This document shows positions 15,937 through 29,200 of a DNA stretch of 64,000 nucleotides, one piece after another; position 1 is the first letter of the stretch; each line of letters opens with the position of its first letter. This DNA is from Cardiocondyla obscurior (taxonomy: Eukaryota > Arthropoda > Insecta > Hymenoptera > Formicidae), in NCBI RefSeq assembly GCF_019399895.1, contig NC_091866.1, positions 9,727,308-9,791,307 on the forward strand. The letters are read 5' to 3'. A model generated the notes under the pieces. The model was not told where the DNA came from. It worked only from the letters and a program-made list of their open reading frames with translations, and made no database searches. The translations under genes were made by a program, and so were the position numbers.

Positions 15937-16342
15937 GACGGCGGAAAGACGATATTAATTTTTAATGGACACGCTGCTGCGATTACTATCGTGTTTTTAT
16001 AATAATAAAAACTGCATAGGGATTATATCTTTTACATAAAAATTTTCGGGATAATTGTATCAATATTATCAGTAATAAGATAATATTAATTGTACGCGAT
16101 ATTAATCGTGATATCAAGATATTGAAAAAGGAAATTAGGACATGTCTAATGTTTTTAAGTTCAAAGAATTAAAGCTGAAGCTATTTGGTCAAACGCTATT
16201 TACCGCATGTATTATTTAAATGTTTATTCACCGCCTTATGTACAACTAGATAATTACGTCATTTAAAAATACATTTTATGCGCATTTTTAATAGGTTGTT
16301 TTAGCATGAGTAATATATGCAGGTAACCTTTTGCATAGATAA

Positions 16343-16371
16343 TATAAACCCGTTTTACATCTTTAGCAGTT
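16343..16371 (+). promoter_or_regulatory. Likely UGT core promoter (TATA + Inr-like)
   Basis: TATAAA lies at 16343-16348 and an initiator-like GCAGTT at about 16367, roughly 25 bp downstream. That predicts a short leader before the ATG at 16396. The spacing is right for an insect TATA promoter; the surroundings are AT-rich, so chance TATA matches are possible. Confidence 0.5.
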
Positions 16372-16395
16372 CAATTTGTTGAAATCATCAGAAGA

Positions 16396-18474
16396 ATGTC
16401 GACTAAAACGTGTATAGTCTTAATAATTACATTTTTATGTGTGATAGTGCAGTATAATGTGACATATGCTAAAAGGATATTAGTTATTGCAAATTTCCCA
16501 TCATACAGTCATCAAATATCGTATCGTAACTTATGGCTAGAATTACATAGACATGGTCACGAGATGGTGGTGATTACTACAAATCCCCTAAAAAATTCTT
16601 CTTTAACTAATTACAGAGAAATTGACTTGCAATATTTTTATAATGGTTTTCCCGAATATAGAAGTTTACGGTTTAGTAGTGTTACCCAGGCGAGCCTTCA
16701 CATACCACTTCTAGAAGTAGAAAACAATATATGGATTGCAGCGCACACCATGAATCGCGAGGTTTTTAAAAATTCCGAGGTGAAAAAATTATACGCACCT
16801 GATAGCAACGAACACTTTGACGCGGTTATTGTAGCACAGGGTTCCACGGCTTCGATGAACGCTTTCGCGTACAGATTTAACGCTCCTCTCATAGGTAATA
16901 AAAAATTAATACTTATAACAACACAGTGATATATAAATTAGATAAAGCAAAAAATTTGACTAATATTTGATCAATTATTCGGTTCGCAAACGCATGTAAC
17001 GAAGCGATAAAAATTATGTAACAGGTATTTCAAGCCTAGACGTATATAATCACTTGCGTTATACGTTTGGATCCTTGCTTCTCCCGTCTCACATCTCTAA
17101 TTGGCAAGTGAATACGCCAAATGAAAAGAACATGTCATTTTGGAGACGGCTTGTCAATTTTTATGAAGTGTGGAACCAAATGTATATCTGGGCGAACGAA
17201 CATTCTGCTGTAGAAGATGCGATCGTGAAAGAATATTTAGGACAAGATCTGCCGTATATCGATGACATAACGAGAAACATGAGTATATACCTCGTAAACA
17301 GGCATCCAGCGCTTTCGTATAGCGTACCAGAACAACCGAATGTCATATTTTACCATGGCTTTCATATTGCAAAAGTACCGGATGCTCTGCCAAAAGTATA
17401 TATATGTATACACACACATAAATACAGTATATATTATTTTTCCGATCTCTTCAAATGAGATTCAATAACGTTGCGTTGGACATTTACATAACCATTAGTC
17501 TCGTTATATTCGCTAGAACGTAAAACAATTCCTTGACAACGCCACGGAGGGATTTATTTATGTCAGTCTTGGAACCAATGTTAAATGGGAGGAACTGCCG
17601 AACAATACATTTGAAGCTTTCGTTGAAGCGTTCTCAGCTGTGCCGCATAAAATTATTTGGAAACTTAATCCTGATTTATTACCCAAGAAATTCGAAAATA
17701 TACTGGCATTGAATTGGCTGCCTCAGCAAAGCATCCTCGGTAATAATTGACGGGTGGAAATATTTTAAGTTCGGCCGTCTCTGCGTTTTTAAATATGGAA
17801 TAGCTGACTCTGAAATTTTATACTGATTTTTCTCAATCCCGTAGCACATCCGAATATCAAGCTGTTTATTTACCAAGGTGGTCTTCAGAGTACCGAAGAG
17901 GCTATTTATTACGGAGTTCCACTTGTAGGACTTCCCGTTATATGGGATCAAATATATCAAGTACAAAATATAATAAGACTAGGCGTTGGCGTTCGTCTTT
18001 CGCTTAACAATCTCTCGAAAAAAAATATAGAGACTAGTATATACGAAGTTATAAACAACGACAGGTATTAGATTATCGTACAAGATCATAGTTAATCGTA
18101 ATTAATAAGCAACAATATATATTAAATATTAACGGCTGCGATACAAAGATAAATGTTTTTATCTGTCTTAAAATGTAGGAGCATTTTTTGTTTTTAGATA
18201 TAAAGATCGAATGAAGCATCTGAGTAAAGTTTTTAAGGATTCGCCATATGATAGTCTGCAAAATGCGATACAATGGATCGAATACGTGATACGTCAAAAT
18301 GGGACGCCTTTCTTGCGAAATAATCTTTGCGATGAACCGTGGCATCAACGATATGATTGGGACATCATCGGGTTTCTCTCTATAGTATTATTTATTATAT
18401 TCGTTACTTGTATATGGATACTATTTCAGATATTTTTACTTCACTTATGGATATTAACAAAATATCTACGGTAG
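16396..18474 (+). CDS. UDP-glycosyltransferase (UGT family), five exons, complete
   Basis: Transfers a sugar from a UDP-sugar donor to small lipophilic acceptors; insect UGTs are type I ER membrane enzymes used in detoxification and endobiotic conjugation. Exons are 16396-16894, 17025-17395, 17517-17739, 17845-18064 and 18198-18474, all with GT-AG borders and matching phases, giving 529 aa, normal for the family. Residues 1-25 form a signal peptide. The N-terminal acceptor domain has the candidate catalytic His39 in PSYSHQ. The C-terminal donor domain carries the UGT signature at about 357-400: WLPQ, AHPN, the insect-style YQGG in place of the common THGG, STEEAIYYGVP, and a terminal DQ. One membrane helix lies at about 495-520 with a short basic cytosolic tail. 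The start is the only ATG giving a signal peptide. The acidic catalytic partner is unclear, because the usual VE/VD after FDxVI reads VA here. Family assignment is certain; substrate is unknown. Confidence 0.96.
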
Positions 18475-18682
18475 TTTTTATTCATCAAAATATATAACTA
18501 TGCTAAACCGAATCTACGTTAATTCGTCATATGTGAGTAACAGTTTTATTAAATAATCTTGAAAATTTTTGTCTATATGAATTTATTTATTATTTATTAC
18601 GAAGTATTTATTTTCTAACAGTAAAATGTAATGAAATTTGTATAATACGAGTTTATGAAAAGCGAAACGATATCCAGTTTAA

Positions 18683-18838
18683 AATCAAATTTGGCTTACT
18701 GTTGAAATAAACATAAAATCAGTTTTGCGCGGTAAACGAAGTGATCCCAAGGCTATCGGCGATACGATCGGAGCTCAGAAAGTCGGTGTCGAGAAAGCGG
18801 TCACCGATACCACCGTCGTGCCGAAGTCGGCGAAGTGA
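18683..18838 (+). pseudogene. Orphan coding-like tail, unidentified (last exon or gene fragment)
   Basis: One frame is open from 18683 to a TGA at 18836-18838. From about 18731 the codons are strongly G/C-ending and give a protein-like tail: GKRSDPKAIGDTIGAQKVGV, then a Val/Thr-rich stretch ending in PKSAK. A usable acceptor (AAATCAG) ends at 18722. There is no ATG in frame. Codon style differs abruptly from the AT-rich UGT tail immediately before it. It could be the last exon of an unseen gene, a fragment of a retro-copied gene, or chance in a CpG-rich segment. I do not recognise the family. Confidence 0.3.
18706..18711 (+). terminator. Candidate UGT poly(A) signal
   Basis: AATAAA about 230 nt after the UGT stop codon, the first canonical hexamer downstream in this AT-rich 3' region. 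It lies at the edge of the coding-like segment that follows. Confidence 0.4.
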
Positions 18839-21800
18839 CTTTCTATCGTGATGCGACGAGAACGTGTCGTCTTTCGGTAACCGTACCCCCAAAGTGTCCC
18901 GGACTCATCAGCCGTGGTAACACCGGGGGCTTACTCGACGCGGCCGACTTAACTCGAGCTTGGCGGAAACTTCGCGTGAAGTAGATTACTATACCACCGT
19001 CCGCACGTAGCGTCTACGCAACTACGACGTGATACATACAAAATGACGATAGTCGAAGTGCCTCACAGGATTTTGGAATTAACGTACCGCGCCGTGCTCC
19101 TCTGTGGAGCACGACGCAGGCAAATTCGAAGCGAATGAAAGTCACGTGCGTGTTCGATCGCGCTGGTGCGTAACAATTTAATTAAAACGTCAATTATCTT
19201 TGCATGAAAAACTCGCGCGGACTTTTCGCACCCCAGTTGGCGTTAGCAAGAAAATTTTTGCGTATAAATCAACTCACGGCCATTAAACGTTTTTATTCTT
19301 GCAATTCGCAGTACAATAGTTGAAACGCGCTCGTTTCAGTTACCGGGACGGCTCGCTCGCTACGGATCGCCGTGTCACATCGGTAATAATTCTCACGCGC
19401 GTCTATAAAATCCGTGACAACCGATGACAGATCGATAAATGCTTCGGCAATTAACGAACAATGAGATTGATGCATCGTGAAAGATAGAAACAGCCCCCGA
19501 TGGGGAGCGAAACAGGGTCGAAACCCACGGGAGGGATTTGCAACGGGCCCGCTGAACAATAAGGGGAAGAGAGGTGGAAGAGGGAACGTGTGTGTTTCTG
19601 GCGTTTCACGTCAGGGAAGTTTCCCCTTTGACTTAGTGGCGTCGCGCGATGCATTATGCAAGGTGGTAAGATCTGGTAGAGAGCTGCCTGTCTTTCCGAC
19701 TGTCTCTACCGTTGCGCCGAGACGCGTTCTCGTCACAATCGCTAAACCATCGCGCGCTGAGAGTGAGCACAAAGACAAGAAACTCCTCCGTACCTTCACC
19801 GAGTCGAATTAGAACCGGTGCATATTAACGATTCAAGTAGATAGCCGAGCCGAGAATGGTCGCGTCAAGTGTAGGGCACGTAAATTAAACATCGTTCGAT
19901 ATTCGCGGCGGTTATTTCTGTATTCGCGGCTAATCGTTAAATCTCTTATAAACCGGGTGGTAGCCAGTTAAAAACAAAATTTCTCGGAACGAATTATCTT
20001 CGATTGACATTGGCCATAAATATTAAATGCTGTAAAATTGAGGCTATTTCGCGAAGCGCCAAATTTTACGCGAGAAACTTGATATGAGAAAGCTATATAT
20101 TCGGATATTATATATTTAAGTCAGTCTGCCCTTTTTATTTTTCTTTATTTCTTTGTCGTAAAAATATTTCTTTGAAGTGGCTGATGTTCAAATAAAATCG
20201 ATGAAAACGCTCTGCCGAAAGTAGCAACGCGAAGCGTCGTGTTGCATTTAGTAACTTGTCAATTTTGACGGCTTACGTCGAAGCCGGTCGAAGATATGAC
20301 GCGAATGTGTCACCTCGTGATGCACGCTCGGGTCAGCTGCGTTTCTCGCTTGGAGCCTATCAGCCAGTCTTAACGTCGTAATCTATGTGGCGTATGCGTG
20401 GCGCGTGATGCGTTACACGTGAGGTGTACGTATTGCATGACTCGCGGATACCCAATACATAGCGATGCATTGTAACGGCTGTGGCATGATCAGCGCTCAG
20501 CCGATGTGTCAACATGCTCTTTCGGATCTACGGACTCGCTTGTCTTGCGGCTTACTCCTTTCCCAAGTTGATCGTGAGAAAACATTGACGACGTTACGCT
20601 ATTTTTATGTTCCGTATACGTACCGTGTAAGCGTAAAATAAAAATTTTAATCGAGTTAAAACAAAATAATAAATTTACGGAATGTTCTGCCTAACGTTAA
20701 GCTGCTCGCTTTAAATTGCTTTAAAAAAATTAATACTGATTTTTATAATAAAAAATAATTATAAGTAGGATATTTTATCAACTATAACTTATTGCTTCTT
20801 CATACAAGAATCGATTAAACTTAATTAAATTTTATCCTGAAAATTAATATCGTTGCATGTTAATATTACATTAATAAACGCACAAAGATCCAGTAAGTAA
20901 AGTATATTTTTCCTATTTATGAATACAGCAGATAAATGCACTGAAAGTGATATTCGTGAAAAATTGTAACAACAAATTTTTTTTTTTTTAATCTCTTTTT
21001 AATGATTCATTAACGTTCATCGCGACAACGTATCGACAACTTACGTGATACGCTGAAACCAACTAAATGCATCCCACACAAATTGGATCACCAGGTTTGT
21101 TTATGAGGAAGCAAATATTTCGTCGCGACCACGGTAAATTGTTTGCCCGCGGCGAACCCACGCTGCGGCGCTTTTAATTTGCACGGCTGGCCTGTCATCG
21201 AAATGGAAAGCCCAAAAATGCGAACCGAGTGAAAATTTAAGAGCACACTGCCAATGAAATGCGAGCAGCGAAAATGTATCTTTGCAGCGTTGTTCACTTT
21301 GATGCAAAATAATAGATTTAGATAGTAATTAATTAAATAATTTAAACAACAGTACCGTCAAGTACTACGTATATGCGGTGCGTTTGAAACTCTATAGCGC
21401 GCGTTGCGTATTTGTTAAATTACTATTGCAATTAACGTCTCGAATAACAAGATCATTTGCAATACGCGTTACACTGTTTTTCGCAAGCGGCAAAGAAAAT
21501 TTCGCGAGGAGAGCTACAAATGCGGTACGACGAGGCCTGTCACGTAAACCGTACGTGTTGTGGCGGTCGAACGTATGCACTTTTCAACATGTGGCACACG
21601 TTGAAGACGATACACGAGCGCGGGTGCTGACTGCGGGGGTGAGTGATATAAAACCGCACGAAATTGTTGCTCCCATGGCGGAAATAGTGTTCGCCCGGCA
21701 TCCGGAATTTGGGACGTTTTGGGACGTTCATTATCCAGTAGCAGCCTCGCTTAAACGCGAGCACGTAGACCGTGCGATAAATATATTGCGATATATACAA

Positions 21801-23997
21801 GAGAAGAATGTTCCACGCGCTCGTGCTTCGTAATAGTAACATTTTCTAACCTTTTCGTTTCTTTAAATCTATTATATCATGTTAAACGTGCATTTATATA
21901 TGCTTAAAAGTCTACGAGACTTTTTGCGAGATATTAAGCGAGACGCTTTTAATCCAGGCTGCTTCGTAAAAACTTTATCCGCTTGTAGTTTCTCGATCAT
22001 CTCGTGTTGATTTTTTTTTTTTTTTAATATTATTTTGTCCGGAACTTCCGACATGTGAAATACATACGAGAAAATTAATGCGATAAAGGAATACGAACCA
22101 CGATTGAATTTTGCTTCGCTAAAAATTACATTTCCATAGAATAATAATGGGTGGGAAGATATGTAAAATAATAATCGAAGGTACCGGGCGAGCTAGCGGT
22201 TGTTGCGAAAATCATTCGATCGCCATTACTGGCGTTTTCATATCCCTCTTCGCTGCTTCCAACTGTACGGTATTTGGTATCGGAAATTGGGTTGATGATT
22301 CCAATCCATATGCAACATCTTTCCGCCTTTATAATAACCGTATTCGAATGACGAAAGGTATTTGCATGTACAATCACAGCCGCGATTTTCATCGCGTTTA
22401 ACCCTTTTGCCGTTGGACCCCTCACGAAGCAATTTTCATGCAAATCCGACTATATTTTTGCATTTTTGTCTGCCATATTGGATCCGTCATCTCGTATTTC
22501 TTCGGACAGCGTAACAAACGAAACACTAAAAGAACATAATTTATAGATGCGTGGATTTATAACGTGGCGGATAACGATAAAAAAGGTAGCATTAAATTGG
22601 CGTTAAGGACGAGACTCTGGTGCCAACAGGGGGGGGATTATCGTAAATTTCGCGTACAGTTGGCAATAACCAACTGAAATCCAGCGGATTATCCTCTTTG
22701 TAGAAATAAATGCCCGGAGTATGAGTTAAGTCGAAAGAGGCTCTTACTGTAAACCTTTTCAGCGGGCGCGTAAACGTGTCCGGCTCGTATGTGCGAGACG
22801 TGCCCTCGCAATATAAAAGCCGGCTGATCTTTTAAATAACGCGTTATAATCATTCTCGCGATCTCGCGGCAACTTTATCCGCGCCCGGCCGTCGTTTTGT
22901 AGTAGTATCGATTTCCACGTTAACCTCTCGCCCAGGGTAAATTAGCTAATGAACACTAATGAACGCAATTTTCACCAATTACATTACACGGATCTCATCG
23001 GAAGGAAATCTGGCGGGATCCCCTGAGCGGTGGCATTCGCCGCCGCTCGCCGTGTACCGAAACAAATATCCTTGTGACGAGGACGCTTAATACCACTCGT
23101 GAAACCCAATTCTAGCCGAGTTCAATTAGCCCTGACCCCAACCGTCCGTGCGCGCTAGTCGAACGAAGACGAACGGAGGGAGAAATGGGGATTCAGCCGA
23201 GAATGCGAGACTTAACGCGTATTCGGGCGCTATCGCGCGCAATGCCTGGTAACAGACCTCCATGGGGAAGTTATATGTTAAGATCTGGACCACAGACCGC
23301 GATATCTCACGTGCAGACGGAATTGCTCGAGGGGAAGAAGGACCGGAAGGGCAAAGGGTAGGGAGAGGAGGCGAGCTCGAATTTTCGTGTTCTAATGCGG
23401 AGATCGCGAAAGGGGTCCCCGCCTCACGTTTACTTCCTCGATAACGTTACATGCCGTTTAGCGTTTCTAACACCGTCGACGCGCGCCGAGACGCGGATGT
23501 TAATTATTTCGGCGGTTTCCCTCTCAGAGTTTCCTAATCACTTACGGAGCTCGATTAAGCATTGTGCTTAACAGGTGACCCGACCGCAGGACGCGTTCCA
23601 TCGCGGCACGTTAGAGAAGTTATGCATCCACCGGTCTCGTCGAGAGTTACCGCTTAAAGTTCCCAACTAAAGCATTGTTCAATGAAACATTTCATTGCGT
23701 GGATATTATGTATGAGATTGACAAGTAGGTCGCGACATTACATTTAAGCGGATTTAAAAATCTTAAATGTATACCATTCGTAAAGATTGTGTCAGTTAGC
23801 GTTAAATTGACGTTAAAGTCGTTTTATATCACGGTATTCTTAGCAAAAAAAATCTACTTTACAGATTTAGATATCCTGTTTTTTTTTTAATTATTTATCT
23901 TTATTTTCAGAAGAAATTAGACTAATGTACAGAGAAACGTGTATGTACGTGTGCCTACATATATGTTATGTTCGGCGTACGTTGCATAAATAAATAT

Positions 23998-24001
<4 letters not shown>

Positions 24002-24042
<41 letters not shown>
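24002..24042. repeat. (TA)n microsatellite
   Basis: About 20 uninterrupted TA/AT units within an AT-rich pocket, followed immediately by a CpG-rich block. Perfect TA runs of this length can extrude as cruciforms and are usually highly polymorphic. Confidence 0.9.
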
Positions 24043-24046
<4 letters not shown>

Positions 24047-25291
24047 CTATATAAGCGCTTGCAATGCGATGAGCTCGGGTTCCGTGGTCCGCTAAGCCCA
24101 AATGACTGGATCAGTCACCCCCTGCGGGGATTCCGGTTCTCGTATCGTACAGCCCCGAAATAGGTCACTAGTGGCGGCGTAGTTGTACGGTTGCGTCATC
24201 GCCAAATTGCTTTGCACCCAATATTTTTATATAGCCCGATCTGTGCCGTTTCATCACCGACATGCGAACGCGCCGCGCGGATTGATATATCGCCGCACGC
24301 CGGTGCACCAAGGGCCGCCGCGGGTCGAAATTTCGGTGGGAAAGTTTGAAAAATGCGACAGAACCGCGACGGTGGCGGGCTGGTGATCATGTTGCCGTGA
24401 TGTTGATCGCCGATGGTGTCGGCGTGTTCAATTCCGCGGTGTTACCGTGAACGCGGAACGTCGCGCGGCGCGCTGCATCAACCGTAATTTAGTGGGCCGT
24501 ATTATGCAGAAGTCACGAGTGCTAATGGCCGCCGCAGCCTTGTGTGCGGTTAATTAAATTTTATTACAAATAATATTACGCGATATTACACAGAGCGACA
24601 CAGAGCGTACATTTCGGCTTCATGCGGAGGTTTTGCGAGAAATTCGCACCCCGCGGCTGCAAGTGAAATATTAAATCGAGCTCGCGAATTTCCCTCGCAC
24701 GATCCTATCTCAGAGCGCGAACGACTAACCCACGTAATTAATTCATTGCTCGGCTGTAACTCTTTACATGCCTTCGCATGTATATATATGTACATACATA
24801 TAGACTCCATTAAGATTTAAAGCGTTGTATGCGAAGTGAAACGCTTTGGAATAATATGTCCATCATTTACGTCAACTTTTCATTACGTATCTTTATTGAA
24901 CGTATCATCATATGATCGTGAATTTATATAGCTTAATTAATGTAGTAACAAAAATTGCAAACTTCTACTTCGAAATATATTAGTGCGTGTAACTCAGTTA
25001 TAATCTGTATAAAATATTTTCAATTCCGCGATGAAAAATTTTATTGGATTTTATATCATCCTTGCTTCAAGTAATAGCAAGTCCATTCGTCAATGAAAAT
25101 GAATAAATTGGATATAAAAAATTAAAAGTAAAATTGATTAATATATTCGCTGTACTTTTGTATTACCGTTGATATTTTGTTGATCGTTTATTAATTTTAC
25201 ATTCGCTGTAATTTATTGCTCGGTGGTGTACACACATTTCTATCAACTCGTTACGGATGTAATAATTCGCGAATACTCCTTCAAACTTCGC

Positions 25292-25305
25292 CGCGCGCGC
25301 GCGCG
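25292..25305. repeat. (CG)7 alternating purine-pyrimidine run
   Basis: Seven uninterrupted CG units inside otherwise AT-rich DNA. Alternating CG is the sequence class most prone to Z-DNA, and its survival argues against heavy germline CpG methylation here. Confidence 0.8.
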
Positions 25306-26240
25306 TGCTGCATATAAAAAAAGAACGGCGCACGTTATTTTTTGCATATAATTTGACAGGTGCGCTGAAAAAACAGGTGTAAAAGAACGTACGTAGTACA
25401 AGTGCTTTGAAACGCGATACACCGCCGACGTAACACGTGCGCATATTTGAAAAGAAAATATGTAAAACATAAATGTGAAAAATTAAATTGCTTTTCTTTT
25501 TCCTTATCACAAGTATAATGATATTCAAAGACGTTAATTAAAAGAAAAAAAAAGAAGCACTAGAAAATATAAATAAAAAATCTTTCTCTGCAAATTGATT
25601 ACTTGTAAAAAGAAGTAAGATATGGGAAACGTCGCGGACGCTATCGATACTTTAAAAATACGCCGGAACCGCTTGTTATCTGCTTTTGCGCGCTCACCGA
25701 TGCTGAAATTATCCCCCGGGTTACGGAACATCGCCGGTGGTGCAAAACGACACCGGTGGGTATGATTTACGCGGGATAGCAGGACCATTCTTTCGGGAGG
25801 ATAATCCGGCGGGTTCGTCCGGCGGTTCATTCATAATGCACAGCCATTTATAATGCAAGTAGGAACGATGCATGCAGGTATAATTACAGCTCCAAGTGCC
25901 GCGCCGCGCCTCCCGCTTCTAACTACTCCGCCCTCATTTGAGTAAACCGACGCTCTTTCTATAGTCGGCTAACCACGTTGTGTGGTCATCTTTTTTACGA
26001 TCTTGTCGGCGACGTTCGCCGTTAGAGCAATCGTTTCCTAACTGCGTCTCCGTACGAGATCGCATTAACGAGCGTCTACTTTACCTTATCGATTATAAGG
26101 TTATAACCTTCCCCTTTCACTTGCGCAAATAGCCGAATTTCAATAAATTTTCCAATAATATATATTTCATGTTTTATTTAATCGCCGGCTATAAAGTTTT
26201 TTTTATAGAAGTGATAAAATAAATTCAGTAATAAATAAAA

Positions 26241-26271
26241 TACAGTGGTATTTAAATAATATTGGCCCACC
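26241..26271. mobile_element. Possible decayed Tc1/mariner-like terminal repeat
   Basis: After an AT-rich flank ending in TA, the sequence reads CAGTGGTATTTAAATAATAT followed by TGGCCCACC. This resembles the outer ends of Tc1-like elements, which start CAGTG next to a TA target and contain a TATTGGC/CACC-type motif about 20 bp in. No matching intact opposite terminus or transposase was found, so at best this is an old, truncated copy. Confidence 0.3.
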
Positions 26272-29200
26272 GTTTGTCTTAAAAAGCTACCAAAAATAAT
26301 ATTAATTTGTTTTTTAAATACATTTTATACGATGTTCTTCGCGTCTTTGTGCCAATTTTTTATATTTAAAACGTTTTAAAATGTATGATTTTAAAATTTT
26401 TACTAAAATATCGTATCTGACTTATTTCAATATTTTTACTGTGTGATCAGTATATAAATACTTGCGGTTTATCAAACGTTATCAAATATTATCGTAGCAC
26501 ATAAAATTACGTTGGGACAGTTCGGTTTTCGTTAAATACGCGTCATGTTAATTATAATCGATGAGCTCAATGGATCCCATTTTAAAAAGCGTTTTAGTTT
26601 GTCGATTTCTCTTTTACGAATGTATCTCTATTCGCTTGCAAAACAAGACGTACAAGCCTCGTTCGATGGCAAAGACGAAGGTGAAGGGTGGGAAACGACG
26701 GAGAATCCAAATTGCCGCACAAAGCTCTCGCGCAATCAGGTTCCCGGTAATCCTCGCGCCTTCAAGTACTTCGGCACGATCGCGAAAGCCAATTATGTGG
26801 CTGACGTACGTACAGGTGCGGCTTTAAAGCGGCTAGGCAACGGGGGCTGGATACGAAGGTACATAGGCACGGAAAGTGCATTCCGACGGAGCGCAGAATT
26901 ATTCGATTAGAGCTAATTCGAATTATGCTACAGCTCGTTATCAAAATTGCTAATTGTTAATTGGTACGCGCCAGCAGCGCACGCAGATGTATCGTTAGTG
27001 CGTCGCTAAACGAGGCTGTCACCGCGTCGCTGCAATATCCCGCCTTTGCGTTAAAAATTGCGTGATCGCCTCCCGTCGCGTAAGTCGCAGCTCCGGCAGA
27101 TCGTCCGGCGAAATTCACGTCGTTCAGCCGTCGAAAGCTCCGTCATTTCCAAGGCGTTTACCTCATTCCGCTCCGATCACACCTCCGCTATCTTTCAGAT
27201 TTCTCACAATATTTTTCCCCCATCGGGCCGCGATTGTCGTCGAGACGCAACGACTGCATCTCGCGGGAAACTTCAACCAATTCCCATCCCTTCTCTCCGC
27301 TATTTCGGTGTGAAGGAGCAACAAGACACATGTCCTCGACGGGGTATATCCTCGTTTCTCGATCTTCCGCCTTCCAGCGTGCTCCTGCGGTCGACTCTCA
27401 CGGCTGATAAATTGCGCGAGGTGAGAGTGTGGAAATTGCATACGCCGTTGCAACGCGCGTCCCCGGTGTGCAGTAATCGTACTTGGACGTACGCGCGGCT
27501 CTCTCGTAGGCAAAGGAAAGGAGAAAGAATAGGTGGGCAAGTAATGGAGAAAGTACCCCGTTACCCAGTACGAATGTCCAGACCGGAATTCTCTCAGGAT
27601 AGGTCTCGTTAGTCCTCCGTGGCAGACTTACGGCACCCAGGACCCGTCCCGCCTCGGCTACTCATCATGGCTTCGGAGCGAGGTGTACTAGAGAGGATGT
27701 TGCTTTCCTTCCTCTCAAATTACACCCGTGAACCGCTCGCCAAGTCGAATCGATTCTCAAAAATGTCTTGGCCAAGTTTCACACATGTGTCGTATAACAC
27801 GTACGAAAATTAATTAAATTCTCGCGACGATTGATTAATCGATCTAAAAAAAATTCCATTATCTATGTATGCGTGCTGAAAATTCATATTTACCTAGTTC
27901 ACGAAATAATAAATTATTTTGAAAGAACGGCCTAAAATCGATGCACGGCATCACGTTATCGTCTCTCGTTCGTATTTTCTATCGAACATCGCGTTCGTTG
28001 TCGGTTGGGTCGAGCGGAAAATACATCCTCGATGATTCTCGGCTTGCTCAACATCCGCACATTTCATCGATGCGTCTTCAAAAAAAAAAAAGAGAGAAAG
28101 AGAAAGAACGGTATATAAGATGTTCGGCAGCGTGCACGCATCCGGCGTGAGAGAACAGGGGAATCTGGGAACGAATCCAAGCACGAGAAGGGGCTGGCTT
28201 GCCGTCGGAAGTTTGATTTATATGTTAATCGCCAGACAGCAGTCGCTACCGATGTCGACGAGTACGACTTTTGCCGCGATCTTTTTTTTACCTCTCTTAA
28301 CAATTCTCGAAATATCGCGTATAAGTAGACACCGACCGCGTTCAGAGGTAATATGGATAAATTGGATAAAAAATAGGAATTTTAATTATTAATTAATTTC
28401 CTGAGAAATTCACAAAGGTTTAATTCAAAACTAATATTACGTTGATTATAATTAAAAAGAAATTTCAGAGACTGTTGGCGCTAATATTTTTATCATTTTT
28501 GAATATTAAAATTCCTATCAAATTTCAATGTGCAAGATATATATGGTAAATAGGCGATTAATTAATAGACAGTAGATCGAAATTCTCCATTGTACCAAAG
28601 ACAGAGGGATGTGAAAATGATACATTTCTAGCTCAATAAACCTGCGGAATTACTAGAATTTCATAACCAATATATTGAAAACCACAACTGTCCGTATTCG
28701 AATTCCGAGTGCCTAATTGAAATAGTATAAAAGATATATGTGGAAGGGTAAGGTTTAATCGAAATCACGAAACCAATTAATTAGTCGTCAATCAATGAAA
28801 CACAAAATTACAATAACGAGAACTACCAAACCCAAATACATTTTGAATGAGATTTTCTTGTTTGATCCTTAGTCAAGACAATGTTCAAAACAATAAACGT
28901 TAATAATAAAATTAATTATAAAAGTTACATACATTAATATTAATATTTAAAATTTATTAAAAAAAAAAAAATGAGTATTACCAAAGAGATATGAAATAAT
29001 TTTTATCTATGACTGGTTGACATTTTATAAAAAGTATTAAAAAGAATAAAATTTTACTCGTTATATTTCACAATTTGTGCAAAATAATTTATCTTTATCC
29101 AACTTAATCATACACCTGCGTAAACATTTCTATATTCAATGGCCTACGTGTAATTTTTAAATGTCCGCGGAATATCACTCGCAACATATATTATGTATTA

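Larger units (their letters stand above)
1..16340. other. Gene-poor region upstream of UGT
   Basis: I see no gene that can be supported here. The open frames are short, lack signal peptides with matching splice sites or family motifs, and occur equally on both strands where the sequence is CpG-rich (about 7.9-9.3 kb and 12.2-12.7 kb). The stretch alternates AT-rich and CpG-rich segments. It contains poly(A)/poly(T) runs (near 200, 6075, 8340-8396, 11529 and 13030), a GA microsatellite at 15071 and a three-copy 17-bp repeat at 15887. Distal enhancers or long introns cannot be excluded. Confidence 0.6.

Noticed and set aside
27058..27612. 184-codon plus-strand frame
   Set aside because: Same pattern of CpG-rich overlapping frames, with no domain and a non-ATG start.
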